Assembly (NCBI GenBank): GCA_965153455.1
Contig: OZ234500.1
Span: forward strand, 2,294,001 to 2,358,000
Direction: 5' to 3'
Source of the DNA: Sphagnum compactum
Lineage: Eukaryota > Bryophyta > Sphagnopsida > Sphagnales
Length of the DNA stretch: 64,000 nucleotides
The notes under the pieces are model-generated. The model was not told the DNA's origin. It saw only the letters and a program-made list of their open reading frames with translations, and did no database searches. The translations under genes and the position numbers were made by a program. Positions 9,538 through 21,581 of the stretch are shown piece after piece. The stretch's first letter is position 1. Each line of letters opens with the position of its first letter.

Positions 9538-12500
9538 AATTATGGTTATAGCTATGGAATTTATTGATATTTGTGAAAGAAAAGCCGACTAATTGGGATC
9601 TCTTATAGAACTAGGAGATAACAAAAAAAATAAATTGTGACTTTTTCACTTTTCAAAAAAAAGAAGCATTACTCTTTTTTAGTGCAGTCATTCATGCTAA
9701 AGACTCAAGAAATATAGCCCCCTTGATCTCGGTTTTTGTCATACGAATTGATAAGCTTGAGAAAGAAGCTTTTTTATTATTGTTTCTCAGTAAATTTTTT
9801 TTCATGGTTGCATTCCAATATAGCTTTCACTTTTGCACAAGGTACCTTAATATTTTAGACATCATGCATATCCATGTCTAATATTGGACCCCTTAATATT
9901 AAACCACTTATGGAACCTTGCAAATAGTTGAGATAGTTTTTGGATTTTGATATTCCCATCATGTTCTTAGTATGTTTTTAGAGTCTTCTCCAAGTTCACA
10001 TGTGTTTCTTAATCTGTTCTTCATAGCAGCACATTCAATCCTATTATCTGCTTCCCAAAATTTTACCTTTGTAAGCTATATAAGTAGACCAGATGGTAAG
10101 GCTTAACAAGGATTATAATTTTTAATTTTGGGAAGGTCCTTTTGATTTTCTCTTTTTTATTGTGATGGGTCAATCAAAGTGTCTCATAATAACCCCCAAA
10201 AAAATGTAACTTCACAATTAATCAATTGAACAAACAAAATAGTTGTATAGATTAGGAATAGTTAGAAGGTTGACATAAAAGACTTACCAAATTTCATAGA
10301 TTAATAAATTTTTTGTGTGATATTTGATTTTCATAGGTTTGTACAAACTTATATATTTTTGCGTCATGGTTAATATGAATGATATTTGTACATATTTAGT
10401 ATCTTAAATATTCAAATAGATGAAACATTAATTTTAAATAACATACATAAGTGTTCATGTTTAATACACAATAATAACATAATTTTATGAAAAATTACAT
10501 CACGGTAATATAATTTTAATTAAAATACAAATGATACATACCTCACATCAAAACATCATAAATATATTAAAAATATATTATTTATGTAAAAAATATATTA
10601 TCATTTTTATATTTTGAAAATTAAGAATTTTGCACAGACATATTATTTTATAATTTTCGTATAAATTCTATTCAAATTTTATGATATTAGAAGTTTGTGA
10701 TGAAAGACATTACAAATGATATGAAATTAGTTCAATTACTGTTTTTCCATCCAAAACAATGCACAAGCGAAAAGCTCTAAGAACATCTCCGTTGCAGCTC
10801 AGTATATGACCTTGCACAACTATTTCTCACATCCAAGTTCAGTTTTTGTCTTTTTCCCCACACCAGCAATAAATCTAAAACTGGGACTGCAAATCGGTGG
10901 GAGACTACTAATGGCAACCCACATGGACGGATCAAACTATCTAGTCAATGAACAGCAGGTGTTAGGCTTTGTTCTGCCTTTCAATAGCCTCCCCCTTCAA
11001 AACTCCACTCTTTTTTAGAGTCTCTAAAGTCAAGGCTTACCCTGCAATGAGGCCGAAAACTGTTATAATCTCTCAAATCCAGTAGTCGTGCAAAAGCAAA
11101 CTGTCATATTGCTTACAACAGGTTGCCCTGGAAATCTTCAATTGTCGATGTGTTCAAGGTTAAAAGAATTACCTACATCTATTGGTCAATTGAGTGCACT
11201 CCAACAACGGGTCATAGTAAAAGCTTAACACAAGGTCTTGATTTTTGTTTTCTCGTAAATTTAACAAAACACAGATCCTTCAGAGGTCTTTGGCTTGTAA
11301 GAGTTATGGTTGCACACATATGACAGGTTTCTTTACACTCTTAAGTGCTTATTGCCTCTTTCCTGAAGTTGGATACTCCAGAGTCCATAACCACAACCGT
11401 ATGGAGAGGCTCCCAGTCTAGAGAGCTAATGTGCGAGACTTTTCAGTCTATTATGAATTTTTCAAAGCTTGATACTCCTTACCCCTCATCACAAATTTGA
11501 AAATGGGTCGTCCCATTCCAACCTTGCAACTTTGAAACCCCAGGTTTCCATAACTTTGGATGATGGGCTTACTGATACCTGGTTTAAGACCTTGAATGAG
11601 GATGGAGAAACATGGCCACACCAGTGTCCAGCATCTCCAGAAATCCCATAAAGCCTCCTCCTCAACGAGCCTTCAATAGGTACATAAGTACGATAGAACT
11701 GTGTCATCTTCCTCCCTCTACATCCAGAGGGTCTTGGGATTGTATTAAGTTGCAGTCTTTTGGACAAGAACATCCTCCACAACATCTCCACTCCTCTGAG
11801 TGTCAAAAATACAAGCAATTAGCCCATCTCCAAAAGGCTGCTACCAGACATGGTAGTGGAGTTTTGGAGCATTGTTCAACCCATTGGATCAGTTCCATAG
11901 GACGTTCCAGGTTTATGGTGACTGGTTCACTGAATATTGATGACAGATCAATCCCCTGTTCAGATCGTGTTATATGGATGGGTAAGAAGGACTCTGAAAA
12001 CTGGATATAGACGGCCTCCTCTCAGCCAACCCAAATGTAGCACATCGGTATGGGCGTTCCAAAAATTGGCCAAATCCTCTTAATTCTAGGTACCCACGAA
12101 ATTCAATTGCATGCAGATGGGATGATCATGAAATTTTTTGGATGATTTTTTCATTTTTTTAATCTGAAAAATACAATTCCAACACATATAAAGGATTTTT
12201 GGGGAAGAAAATGGCCCTAATTCTCCAAATGCCTACAACAGGTTCCAGCAGGTATAAGCACAGTTCCTAAACTTATCTGGTCTATAGACAAATTTGGCTA
12301 AATCTTCTTGTGGATGATTGCCAGTTTGGTTGAATCACAAAATTGGAAAATAAAATAAAATATGAGTGTCACAAGCTGGTACATTTAAATCTGAAGTCAT
12401 GAGGGATCAATGAACCTCACTTAGTTTTCACAGATTGTCCAAGCTTTAGTTGCTTACTCAAGAAATTTCAACCCGTAGTTGAGGTATATAGCCCATTAAA

Positions 12501-13520
12501 AGAGTGTTATCTTACTAAGTCCAAAAATTAGGGTCAAATTCAAGCAAATCCAATCTACCATAAAAGAGAAAGTACATCTTCTTATGAGGACCATGGGAAA
12601 GCGGGATTACCTCGACCTTTGTAAGAACTGATGGGGTCTCCTTCTGTAAAGAGTATAGAACATACTTGAGTGTGGATGTTTGATTGCACTCCGATTTTGT
12701 ATTTTAAAGTCATATTTGGGAGCTTAATAAGCAAAGTTGGCAGTCCCATCTGCCACTACTGGTGTCATTTGCAAACAACCTAGTGTCATTCACAATGATC
12801 AAAGATTCCAACCTAGTCCTCATTCACAATGATGCCCAAGGTTGAGTCTATTGGTGGGGAACCATGCATTCACTATCTAAAATGTACGTCCAATGGCTTT
12901 TGTTCAACTTCAGCAAAAGTCGTGCATCTCTTGAGCTTGAGACCATGATAAAGGAGTAGATCCATCTCTTACCAAAATGTTGTTATTTCTCTTTTAAAGC
13001 CCCTTCCTATATAGTTGGCTAGTTCACTTGATCCTGCATCAGTCTGGATCAGTCTCTTCTATGTTGAATTGTCCATCACAGTTATTTGGGGGAGAGGTGA
13101 AGGATGCTACCTTGATAGATTTACAAAGCTTGCCCCAAATCTTGTCCAATTTTATTTCAGGCTTGTGAACCTCAAGTGGAGAGATGGACGTGGTATAAGG
13201 CTCATTGAATGTTGGGCATCCACTTGTACTAGTGCTTCGATAGTTGCATAATTAGAACTTTGTATTATGTAACAAGGTTTGTGAGTTTGAGCTCCCAAGC
13301 TCATATGCCTACAGCACCTGTTTAACCAACAAATCATGAAAAGTTTCAATTTGCATCAATAATATTAAGACTCCCTCCTCGCAACTTTTGACAACAATAA
13401 GCCCAACTCACCTTCATCCTCACTACTTGATTAGTGGATTATCGATTAGAATGTAATGATAAGGTTTTCAACTTTGAAGGTTGGACTTATGAAAAAATGC
13501 CACAATTAGTTTGTGATGGT
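9538..13520. other. Spacer, very AT-rich in 10290-10720, no recognised gene
   Basis: Positions 10290-10720 are almost pure A/T with no open frame. The stretch 10800-12010 is less AT-rich and has overlapping short open frames on both strands (for example 11612-12010 + and 11489-11818 -). I recognise no protein family and no splice-consistent gene. A copy of the 'caaatttggctaaatc' repeat family lies at about 12225-12345. Confidence 0.45.
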
Positions 13521-13575
13521 CTTTTTGACTATGCTAGAATAGTTTGGAGGAAAACCCTCCAAACTATTGAAAAAG
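13521..13575. repeat. Perfect 13-bp hairpin with outer extension
   Basis: AATAGTTTGGAGG (13538-13550) and CCTCCAAACTATT (13556-13568) are perfect complements around a 5-nt loop. CTTTTT at 13521 and AAAAAG at 13570 can extend the stem across an unpaired bulge. Confidence 0.85.
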
Positions 13576-13595
13576 CCCTTGACACTAATACTACC

Positions 13596-13750
13596 CAACT
13601 TGGGTTTGGCAACTAGTCAAATCACTAAACTTAGAAATCACTAAAATGAAGTTTTAACAGTTTGACTAGTTGCTAAACCCAAGTTGTAAATAACAACTTG
13701 TCAAATCACTAAGCCTTGGCTAGTTGCTAAACTCAAGTTGTAAATAATAA
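13596..13750. repeat. Foldback element with 26-bp arms plus a third diverged arm
   Basis: Arm 13596-13621 (CAACTTGGGTTTGGCAACTA then GTCAAA) is the reverse complement of 13661-13686 with one mismatch in 26. The 39-nt loop can itself pair weakly. A further arm pair in the same words (CAACTTG...CTAGTTGCTAAACTCAAGTTG) follows at 13693-13740. This resembles a small foldback or MITE, or a young hairpin-RNA locus. Confidence 0.8.
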
Positions 13751-14109
13751 CTCAAGTCACAAAACTTCAAATGTGTTGTAATAACTTTAATTCTTAATGC
13801 AATTCTCACTTGGTTATTTGTGATAGGTGATAACCACACATTAGTTGTCACTACATTAGAACTCCTAATAAGATAGTTACTCCCTAATTTGAATTTACCC
13901 CTGATTATCTGCCACTTGGCCTTGGGAGGTTTCTCTTGTTCCTTTCCATGTCTTGGTCAATGTTTTATTTTTTTTGGGGGCGTGAATTTTCACAACCTAA
14001 CAAGAAAGAAAGGAGGGTATGAAAGGTATCCATGTGTTTTTGGAAAAAAATTGCTAATCACCACATTATGAAGGGAAAAAAAAAATCTAAATTCGTCATA
14101 TTTATAAAA

Positions 14110-14215
14110 TAGTTTCCAACAGGTTGCCAAATTATAGAGGATATCTCTATGTATAGGCAAATTTGGCTAAGTCCTCTTGTGCACGATTGCCAACCCACAT
14201 ACTTCACAAATTTGG
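14110..14215. repeat. Copy of the 'CAAATTTGGCTAA' dispersed repeat family
   Basis: This stretch shares the order 'CAACAGGTTGCC ... AGGCAAATTTGGCTAAGTCCTCTTGTG...GATTGCCA' with 12225-12345, 46965-47115 and 47605-47695. A partial reverse-oriented or diverged copy occurs at 32680-32770. Copies end near a 'CACAAAATTTGGAAA'-like A-rich stretch. There is no coding capacity. Confidence 0.65.
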
Positions 14216-14693
14216 AAAAAAAAAAAAAAAAACATGTGTCCTGGTTAGTTGTCTGGTGGCCATATGCACGGGGATTTTGTTTCCTTTGTTTCCGATATCA
14301 AAATAGAAGACATGGGTTTTAGTTTTGATTGCCTGGAATAGCTGCAAAGATTGCCCATATTCAGTGAAGCTTTGGTGTGTGAGGAGACCACCAATGGTCA
14401 CTAAATGCAAGTGGAAAAGACTTATTTTGTTTTGACAGAGAATTCTTGCTTCACAATACCATTGTTAGACGGTTATTTGAATCTTCTAAATAACCTCCAC
14501 TTTTGAATTTTGTAAAACAAAAAATTCAGAATCAAAAAAACCTCCATTCCAAATTTTTTAAACCCTAAAAGATTGCCAGGTTTCATGAAAGAATCAGGAG
14601 TTTTGTAGAAGGTTATTTGACCAGTTATTAATTTGGGAGAACAAGGGTTATATATATATACACTAGTTATCCACCCAGGAAACCGCCGGTTAT

Positions 14694-14760
14694 TTCTAGA
14701 AGGTTCTATATTTTCTCATTTCAACAAATCAAATATTCTAGAAGGTTCTATATTTTCTTT
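14694..14760. repeat. Short direct repeat, 'TTCTAGAAGGTTCTATATTT'
   Basis: ATTCTAGAAGGTTCTATATTTTCT-like text occurs twice about 42 bp apart (about 14693 and 14735). TTCTAGAA is itself a palindrome. It lies in an AT-rich stretch with no gene. Confidence 0.75.
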
Positions 14761-14937
14761 TCACAATTTTTTTATTTGAAAATTTGAACACTTTTCAAGA
14801 TTATATATAATTAGTGTTAAAAGTTGCCAAGGTCAATAGGGTATTAACAAAATCAAATACCCACACAACACTAGTGAGTGCCCTCTTGACAAATCATGCA
14901 ACTTTGGATCATCACATAGAAGTATGCCTTGTTCCAA

Positions 14938-15274
14938 CTGTCTTTTATTGGCCTTGCCTACAAAGGCAAGGATATGGTGTTTAGATTCATTATAGAGTAT
15001 AGTAGTAGCTTAAGGGATTTTGACCCCTAGGTAATAGGTCTATTTTTATATGAGGATTTTTGAAAGATGATATTTTGGCTTGTGTTGAAACTTGAGATTA
15101 GTTATAGAGTTATAACATCTTGAAGGATTTTGGTTTCTTTAAGAGGATTTTTTGAAGATTATATTTTTGCATGGTGAAATATTAGAGTTTCCATAATTCT
15201 TCTTCTTTTGCCTTAAGATCCTTTTTAATGTAAATGGCAAGGCCACAGTGTGACACACCCCTTGTTTCCTTATT
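14938..15274 (-). repeat. Dispersed repeat family 'GTGTCACACTGTGGCC', copy 1
   Basis: The reverse complement of this stretch matches 25090-25422 over its whole length with scattered substitutions and small indels. Both begin in AAGGAAACAAGGGGTGTGTC and both run through a block reading CTATAATGAATCTAAACAC. The right part also matches 62324-62505. It has no recognised protein and is probably a non-autonomous transposable element. Confidence 0.85.
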
Positions 15275-18200
15275 TTGTCCTTGTTTCTAAGTATCCCCTT
15301 TTTTTCTTGCTTTCTTTCTCTTCTCTCACATGGTTTCCAGTTTAAACCGAATCCGTTTCTAAAAGATTTGGATGCACAAGTTGTTAAAAAAAAATTGTAC
15401 AAGGAAAGGCATTCCATCATGTGCAAGAAGAAGAAGAAGAACAAGAGAAAAGCCTCCACAGAAAAAACTCTGAGTCTTTCCATAAGAATTTTTCTGAGGG
15501 GAGAAGATCAAGACCTTGAATATGGAAGGTTTTCAAGAAGAGACCAGTGTGAGCAAGTTTTTGCTCAAATTTTCTGTGGTTGTGGATTGGATATGATTTT
15601 TGACTGATGACAATGTGGTGATGTTGTAGATGTAGAGGAATGTGGGAGGCAGAGAGGGAGGACTTGTGTCACTGACATTGCTCAGCTTGGAATTGACATC
15701 TGTGAAGTAGATGCAGTGCTTCATCCTGCAGAAGTAGGATCTGAATTGTGTCCTGAGGTCACTGCAAGCAATTCAGTCAAATGAGACCTTTCAAGCAGAT
15801 GGATGTGGTGGCAGCAAACTTCTTTCTCAGAGCACACTGCAATATAATTGCATGCACTAGCTACTATGTGCAAAGCAAGTGCATCAGATGTCAAACATTT
15901 ACACAATGTATTTGATTTTCCCTCGTGAATGAACCCCATGATCCCTTTCCCATCTGAAGTCATTTCTGCTAATCCATGTCTGGACACTCCAGATGGAGAT
16001 AAGTCTTGCCATCATCAGATTTAGCAATCTGATCACCTTGCACAATTTGTGAAGTGCTTGTGCTTCATCATCCGGAAAATGAAATATCAGAAATCAGTTT
16101 CAGGATGGCTAAAAATTGTGCTGCTCAAATGGAATGACTGCATAGCAAAGGTCTCTAAAGATGCCACACCTTTGGATAGTGCTTGATAGTCGATGCATGA
16201 GATTCTCACAAAAATTCTCATTTTCTGCAAAAACTGCATTTGGCGATTTCTTCCGGATGTTGCACTGGCATATATGTCACTAGAAATGTGGATAAAGGAT
16301 TGTAAATCATGTGGAATGTTTGAACAAAGAAAGTTCTTTGTTGGGTCCTCTGCAGCAAAAACTCTGTGTGACACACTTCAATTGAACCACAAATCCATGG
16401 TGTTTCAAGGCATAATACAGCTGTGCTGGCAACCTTCTTTCATGATTCTTCTAAGAAGAAAGCTGTCTAGTCTGCCATGTTTCTCTTGATCCGGTAATTT
16501 ATTTTCTACAGTATGACTTAGCTTCAAAATGATGAGTTCAATCCTAAGATAATTCTCATCTAAGATCCATGATGAGTTCAATCATAAGATAATTCTCAGC
16601 CCAGATATAGCAGGTGACTTGATTGCTGTGACAACCATTCTTATAGGGCATCAATGGAGCTGCACTGATGTAACTTCAGCTTCCTGTGATGCCTAAGATG
16701 TGGAAGAGAAGAAGCAAAACAAACCTTTTTGGAAGGATGCAGACAAGGTTATATGTGCAAGTCTTCATCACTCCTAACTATGTGCCATTTCAAAGTTCCT
16801 CAAAGCATTCTCCAAACACAAACTTCTGCTGTTGTTTTATGTGTGTAATTTGCTTCATAGATAGAGAAGTCAACTTCCAACCCAAACACAACTCAATCAC
16901 AGTACTGATTATAACTTGTCTCATGATCTTTTCTGAAGATTATCAGATAAGAGCTTTTTGCCTTACAGTGAAGATTAGCTCTTTGGGTGTGGTGCACAAT
17001 GTTGAGAACATTGGCTGCTTCCATTGCCCTAGTGGAGTTAACATCATGCCACCTGCTGCAAAAGTGGTCTTCTTCTCAAGCTTCTCTACTTTGTTTTCGG
17101 CAACCCCCATCACCAATAAGATTATGCAGGTGTGTCATGAAGTGTAATACTGCACAGCAAGGGGGATTGTGCTGAAAAGCAACATAGGAGGAGAAATAAA
17201 TGATAACTTGCAGTAGATGTTTTACAAGACATTCATGTGTGGAGTTGGCCTCAATGAAAAGGGTAGGATTCCTGCTTGTACAGGAACAGGAGAAATTTCC
17301 AGACTGCAAAACCTTCTTGTGAAATCCACTCAGTCTTCCTGCTTTGTTGTGATTTTGGAGAGACTTTCTTGAAGAATCAAAACCCATGTGCAAAATGTGG
17401 AGCAGGGGCATTCTTGTATCTACATGTTATTGGGTTATGATGTTGTGCCAATCTATTACAGCAACACGATGTTTCCTCCAATGGGCAATAGGTTGTTCCT
17501 CCCTGTGCAATTGTGGACTCTGCATCTCAAACATACATGATCTAACTACTTTTAACATGTGAAGTTTTTCCAATTTAAGTGCATCACTTACTGATATAGA
17601 CTTAACAATTGGTTGAATGGTTTGTGCAAACTTCAATCTTTGATTATTTGGTGAAGGAATTTTCAGGCATGTTGAAAGGTTTGATCTAATGCTTTGTTAA
17701 TTCCTTCTTGCATGCCATATTGATTGAGCACAAGTACTCAAGCATTCAAACAAGTAGTGATAGAAGTTTCAAAAACACTAGGTAACTTGGGATATGTTCA
17801 CTCCCCATGCCAAACTGCATTCAACAATGCTGATTTGATAAACCATCTGCCCTTCGGAAATCACATTGTAAGCTTGAATGTACTATTGATCTCTTTCGTG
17901 AACTTAGGCATCCCTTTCCTATCCCAAGTTAATTGTTGTTGTTGTTGTTATAGTTATGTCATGAAGTTTTTCCTGTCTTCAGAAAACTGCTGGTTGATCT
18001 TTCCAAAGAGATAACAAGGACTCATCAGCAGATGAATGCTGCTCGGATATCAATACCCAGAGCTGTGCTTTCACAATTAACTGATTTACTTGTTGGACCT
18101 TTGGATATTGGTTGATAGTGGAGCATGAAGGTATCTCATATGAGTCCAGGATGCTTGCAAAATTGATGCCATACCACCTCAACACTGCCATATGCACAAC

Positions 18201-19442
18201 ACTGTGTGTGGAAACATTACAAATAGAACAACAATAGTTCATAGAACCTGAGCTTTGCAGAGCAAGTAATCCCAGTCTCTATCTGCTGGTGTGCACATAA
18301 TAAGGGTTGAATCTGTGGGCAGGCATGAATCAGCTTGTTGTGGACCCATTCATGAGCAGCCATATCATATTCTCTGCATCCCCAATCCAGTAATGCTTTG
18401 CCAAAATCGAATTCTTCAATTTGGAGCCCTCCAACAACAGAACAACGTAACCTACAACTGAGGAAATACAGATTACCTCCTTTTCAGTTAGGGTGTCAGA
18501 GATTGCTTCAGAGTGACGTAGAAATGAAATCTCCCACAGGAGGTGTGAAATTCCCTCCCACAATCTCAAAGGGAAATTCTGTTTTGAAATGCCCACTGCC
18601 CAGTTCTTTATGTTATCCTGACAACAGCAATACCTGGGGTTGTACATGTTGTACTGTCATCTTCTCATCAACTTGGTACAATGTCAGAATGTCTTCCAGC
18701 CCTAGTGGACAGATGCAAATTTGTGAGGGATGAGCTGGTAATCCAAGATAGTTGATCTTTCATGTCCCAATTCTGAAGTGTATGTGGCATGGTAGGATTG
18801 ATGTAGCTGTGCAACATGCATCACTACCAGAAAACCCCAAACCCTAAACTTAAACCTGGTCTTACATACAGGCCAATGAATCGGGAAATCTGTAGTACTC
18901 TCATTTTCAAAGCCCCGTTGCATCCTTGTAGAAAACCTTTCAGATGTGCTCCACTGAAGGCAAGATGAAAAGAGGGAAACTTCTACATGACACTTGAACT
19001 GCTCAAGATATTTAGACAATAATGAAGTGCACAATTCAGATATATGCAGTCCTAACATGCTAATTGAGATGATCATGAATTGTTATTCCTGACCTTAATG
19101 CTTGCAAAGAGGTTTTTATATACAGCAAGTTTGATTGATAAGTAGACACTAATTCTTTCTTTAAATCCTGTCTATGTTATGCACAAACCAGACTGATATC
19201 TGAGGGACACAGCAAAGGGTAAGCCCTCAAACAAAGTAGAACGCTCCAATACATGGTGCAGAACCACTTGATCAAGCAACAAAGAGTTTGATATCTAGTG
19301 TATACAAGTTCTTTGGTATATTAATACTGTGGTGTTGTGTAGAGAACCAGAAACCCATCCCAAGTTCTTCTGTTGTGCTATCAATTTGTATCACTTTGTG
19401 ATGAAACTGGAAGATGCAACATTTAACTCAATGTTTTCAACA
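15275..19442. other. Moderate-GC spacer without recognised gene
   Basis: Composition here resembles the introns and flanks of the genes in this window rather than the AT-rich spacers. Many short open frames overlap on both strands (for example 15721-15987 - and 18702-19076 -), but none shows a known motif and I could not build a splice-consistent model. It may hold the 3' flank of the gene at 19443-20760, an untranslated transcript, or an old gene. (GAA)n and (TTG)n runs occur at 15424-15440 and 17933-17950. Confidence 0.4.
16529..16603. repeat. 40-bp tandem duplication
   Basis: ATGATGAGTTCAATC(C/A)TAAGATAATTCTCA occurs at 16529 and again at 16569, joined by a short linker. The copies are nearly identical. 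Confidence 0.85.
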
Positions 19443-20760
19443 TCATGTGGAGTTTGTGTAGAACCAGAATATGCCTGAGAATGGAGAAGGCCACACAAGT
19501 CCTGTTGGCAGACCAACACTGTCTGAGAGGAGTGGTGCAGTGCCTCCTTGGGTAGACACCAATTGCACATATTTAAAGGGACCTGGCAATGTTCTGCACT
19601 TATAACGAACGGTTTTCCATGTTGTCAGTCAAAAGAAATGGCACTAAATTGAGTACTATATTCTCAATCAGAACAGTGTTCGAAATAAAAGCTCTAGATA
19701 TCACCATCAGAATATGAATGTGATGGCAATGTTGAGATCAATATGAAATAAACAAAATGGTCACCATAATGGTCGGCATGGCAGTAGGCAGCTTACATGT
19801 TGCCCTTGCTGCTGGTGATCTTGAACAACTCCCAAGGCACATCTGCTGTGGATAGCACAACAGGGTTCACAAAGTTCTGGCCTGTGAGCCACAATTCAGT
19901 AGGGTTGACGATGTGCCAGCTCAAGCTGCTTTCAGATCCAATCCGCAAATTCTCGAACGTCCCCGGCGTACAACCCCCAGCTACTTTGTAAAGGAGCGCT
20001 GAAGTGCTCCGTTGCAACCATGCGCTTCCATTGTACAGGTACGAGATCGATCCTTGACCGAAATATCCTTCAACGAGACGGCCGTCCGGTACATTGAGAG
20101 ACGCAGGAACAGGAGGGGGCACAAACGTCTTGAGTATAAATCCGGAATTCGGCGCTGAAGGGGACTTGTACAGATATGGACTCCAGTTCGCCGAAGTCCT
20201 GTGTGCACAAAGATGCCGCAGGAGGTTGACCGCCCTGAGGATTCAAGAGAGCAATGTAAGATACTGTTGCTGCTGCTCCCAGGTTGTGATGGCTTGTTGC
20301 CTGACTTAGATTCTCTGGACTAAGTATATTCGTTTTCACTGTCGCTATTGGACCAGCTGCAAAGTTCCAAAACTTCACTGGATCATCAGTTCCTCATTCT
20401 GCACCCTCCCCCAGCAAATCCCGTAACTTCGAGTTCTAGTATCATGAAAGGATTCAAGCTTTGTTTTCAGAGCTCTAACGAACCGGAAGCGTTCTGGGAC
20501 TCAAAAGCAGGCTGAGAGAACAAAGGAAGAGAAGAACTCCAGAGTACTTGTATGGTACAGAATTGTTTTTATTACCTGTGACACTACTTGTGAGGAAGCC
20601 GGATTCAGCAAAATCCGCATTGGAGTTCCATAGCGTGAGATTGATTCCCAGGCGGCTGGAAGTGTTGAAGCCGCTCTTTTCACCCGCAAATTTCTGCAAA
20701 ACTTTGTCCAGAGCTCGGCAGATAAGAATCTGTTCTGAGGTCACAATTCTGTGACACACC
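19443..20760 (-). CDS. Protein with two DUF3455-like modules; probable frameshift between modules; 5' end unresolved
   Basis: Three exons can be read on the minus strand. Exon A ends at 20576 (...LTSSVT, donor GTAATA). Exon B is 20356-19797 (acceptor TTTGCAG, donor GTAAGC). Exon C is 19593-19443, ending ..FSGIFWFYTNST and TGA. Module 1 is the end of exon A plus the first part of exon B (SYIALLNPQGGQPPA...VPFSAEFRIYTQ). Module 2 is VPASLNVPDGRLV...SYLYNGSAW...VPWELFKITSSKGN in exon B, completed by YVQLVSTQGGTAPL in exon C. These blocks resemble the DUF3455 family: a Y.YNG..W start, an IPW.LL.A.SS.GN middle, and a VQR..T.GG.PP...VPY.AE..FY end. Function is unknown. The two modules are in different frames, joined near 20127-20133, where one extra base would explain the shift. 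The part of module 1 before exon A was not found. This could be a pseudogene. Confidence 0.55.
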
Positions 20761-20939
20761 AAGCAAAGAGTTTTAATCCTTGCAGCAATGAAATCCTCAC
20801 ATGTTGATTCTCACGTGGGATTTAATCCTTGCAACAATGTCAACATGGGATTTTTGCAACCGCAGTTTTAAATCTTCTAGCTTGGAGATCGGAAGACAAA
20901 AAACTACAGAGTTGCTATTTCTTCAACCCTGATTTGTTC

Positions 20940-21250
20940 AGACAGCCCTGGATTCATTTCCTCCAAGCAGACCACATTCAGCTACAGAAATTGAAGCTCA
21001 ATTTTAGGTTCCAGACAGTAGAAAATACATTACAATTTTTTTCGCATCCCCAGATTGATTTCCTCCAAGAAGACCCACATGCAGCTCTTGAAATGGAGGA
21101 ATTGAAGCTCAATTTAAGGTTCCAGATAGTGGAAAAAATACATTACACAAATTTTAGCATCCCGAGTTTCATTTCCTCCAAGAAGAGCCACATGCCGCTC
21201 TTGAAATTGAAACTGAATTTTAGCTTCCAGACACTACAGTTATCCGTAAA
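20940..21250. repeat. Three-unit tandem repeat, about 102 and 113 bp period
   Basis: TCCTCCAAG recurs at 20959, 21061 and 21174. Each time it is followed by a GACC.ACAT or GAGCCACAT word, TTGAA(G/A)CT.AATTT and TTCCAGA.A. A partial fourth unit (CATCCCCAGTTTCATTTTCT) lies at about 21591, beyond the MITE-like element. A 144-codon open frame on the plus strand (20829-21263) runs through it and encodes the repeat as protein (FLQ.D...L..LKLN.RFQ). Because it sits upstream of the minus-strand DUF3455-like gene, I treat it as non-coding or regulatory. Confidence 0.8.
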
Positions 21251-21581
21251 CTCAGCGATTTAGGGGGCGAGAACGGCCAGTTTCGACCTAATGGGGCATC
21301 AAATGCGTAACTGGGACTGAAATTTTATAAAACTGGGACACAAACTAGTTTTTCCACCATTTTCTTTGTGGTAAACTGAGTTTCATCCCCTCTTTCCTAC
21401 ATATATTTTCACTGCTCCTTCCTGGACAACTACTATAATTATTCTCGAACTCTGTGCATTAAAATGCTGAGTTTCAGCATTTCATACTGAGATTTAATAA
21501 AAATTTCTTACTTTGCGAATACCACTGCAAGAGGGGATTAAGGGGTGAAAGAGAGTGTGACTTTACGGATAACTTTAGTGT
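21231..21581. mobile_element. MITE-like element with ~23-bp terminal inverted repeats starting (A)CACTA
   Basis: ACACTACAGTTATCCGTAAA (21231-21250) is the reverse complement of TTTACGGATAACTTTAGTGT (21562-21581) with one mismatch. The match continues a few bases inward. The 351-bp unit has no coding capacity. It interrupts the tandem array of 20940-21250, whose fourth partial unit resumes after it. Its interior contains copy A of a dispersed repeat also found at 41624-41846 and 63724-63850. A CACTA terminus suggests the CACTA/CMC superfamily, but I do not see a clear 3-bp target duplication. Confidence 0.65.

Noticed and set aside
13521-13750. Conserved plant microRNA precursor
   Set aside because: The arms do not match any conserved microRNA I know (miR156, 160, 166, 171, 319, 390, 529, 535 types), so only a generic foldback is supported.
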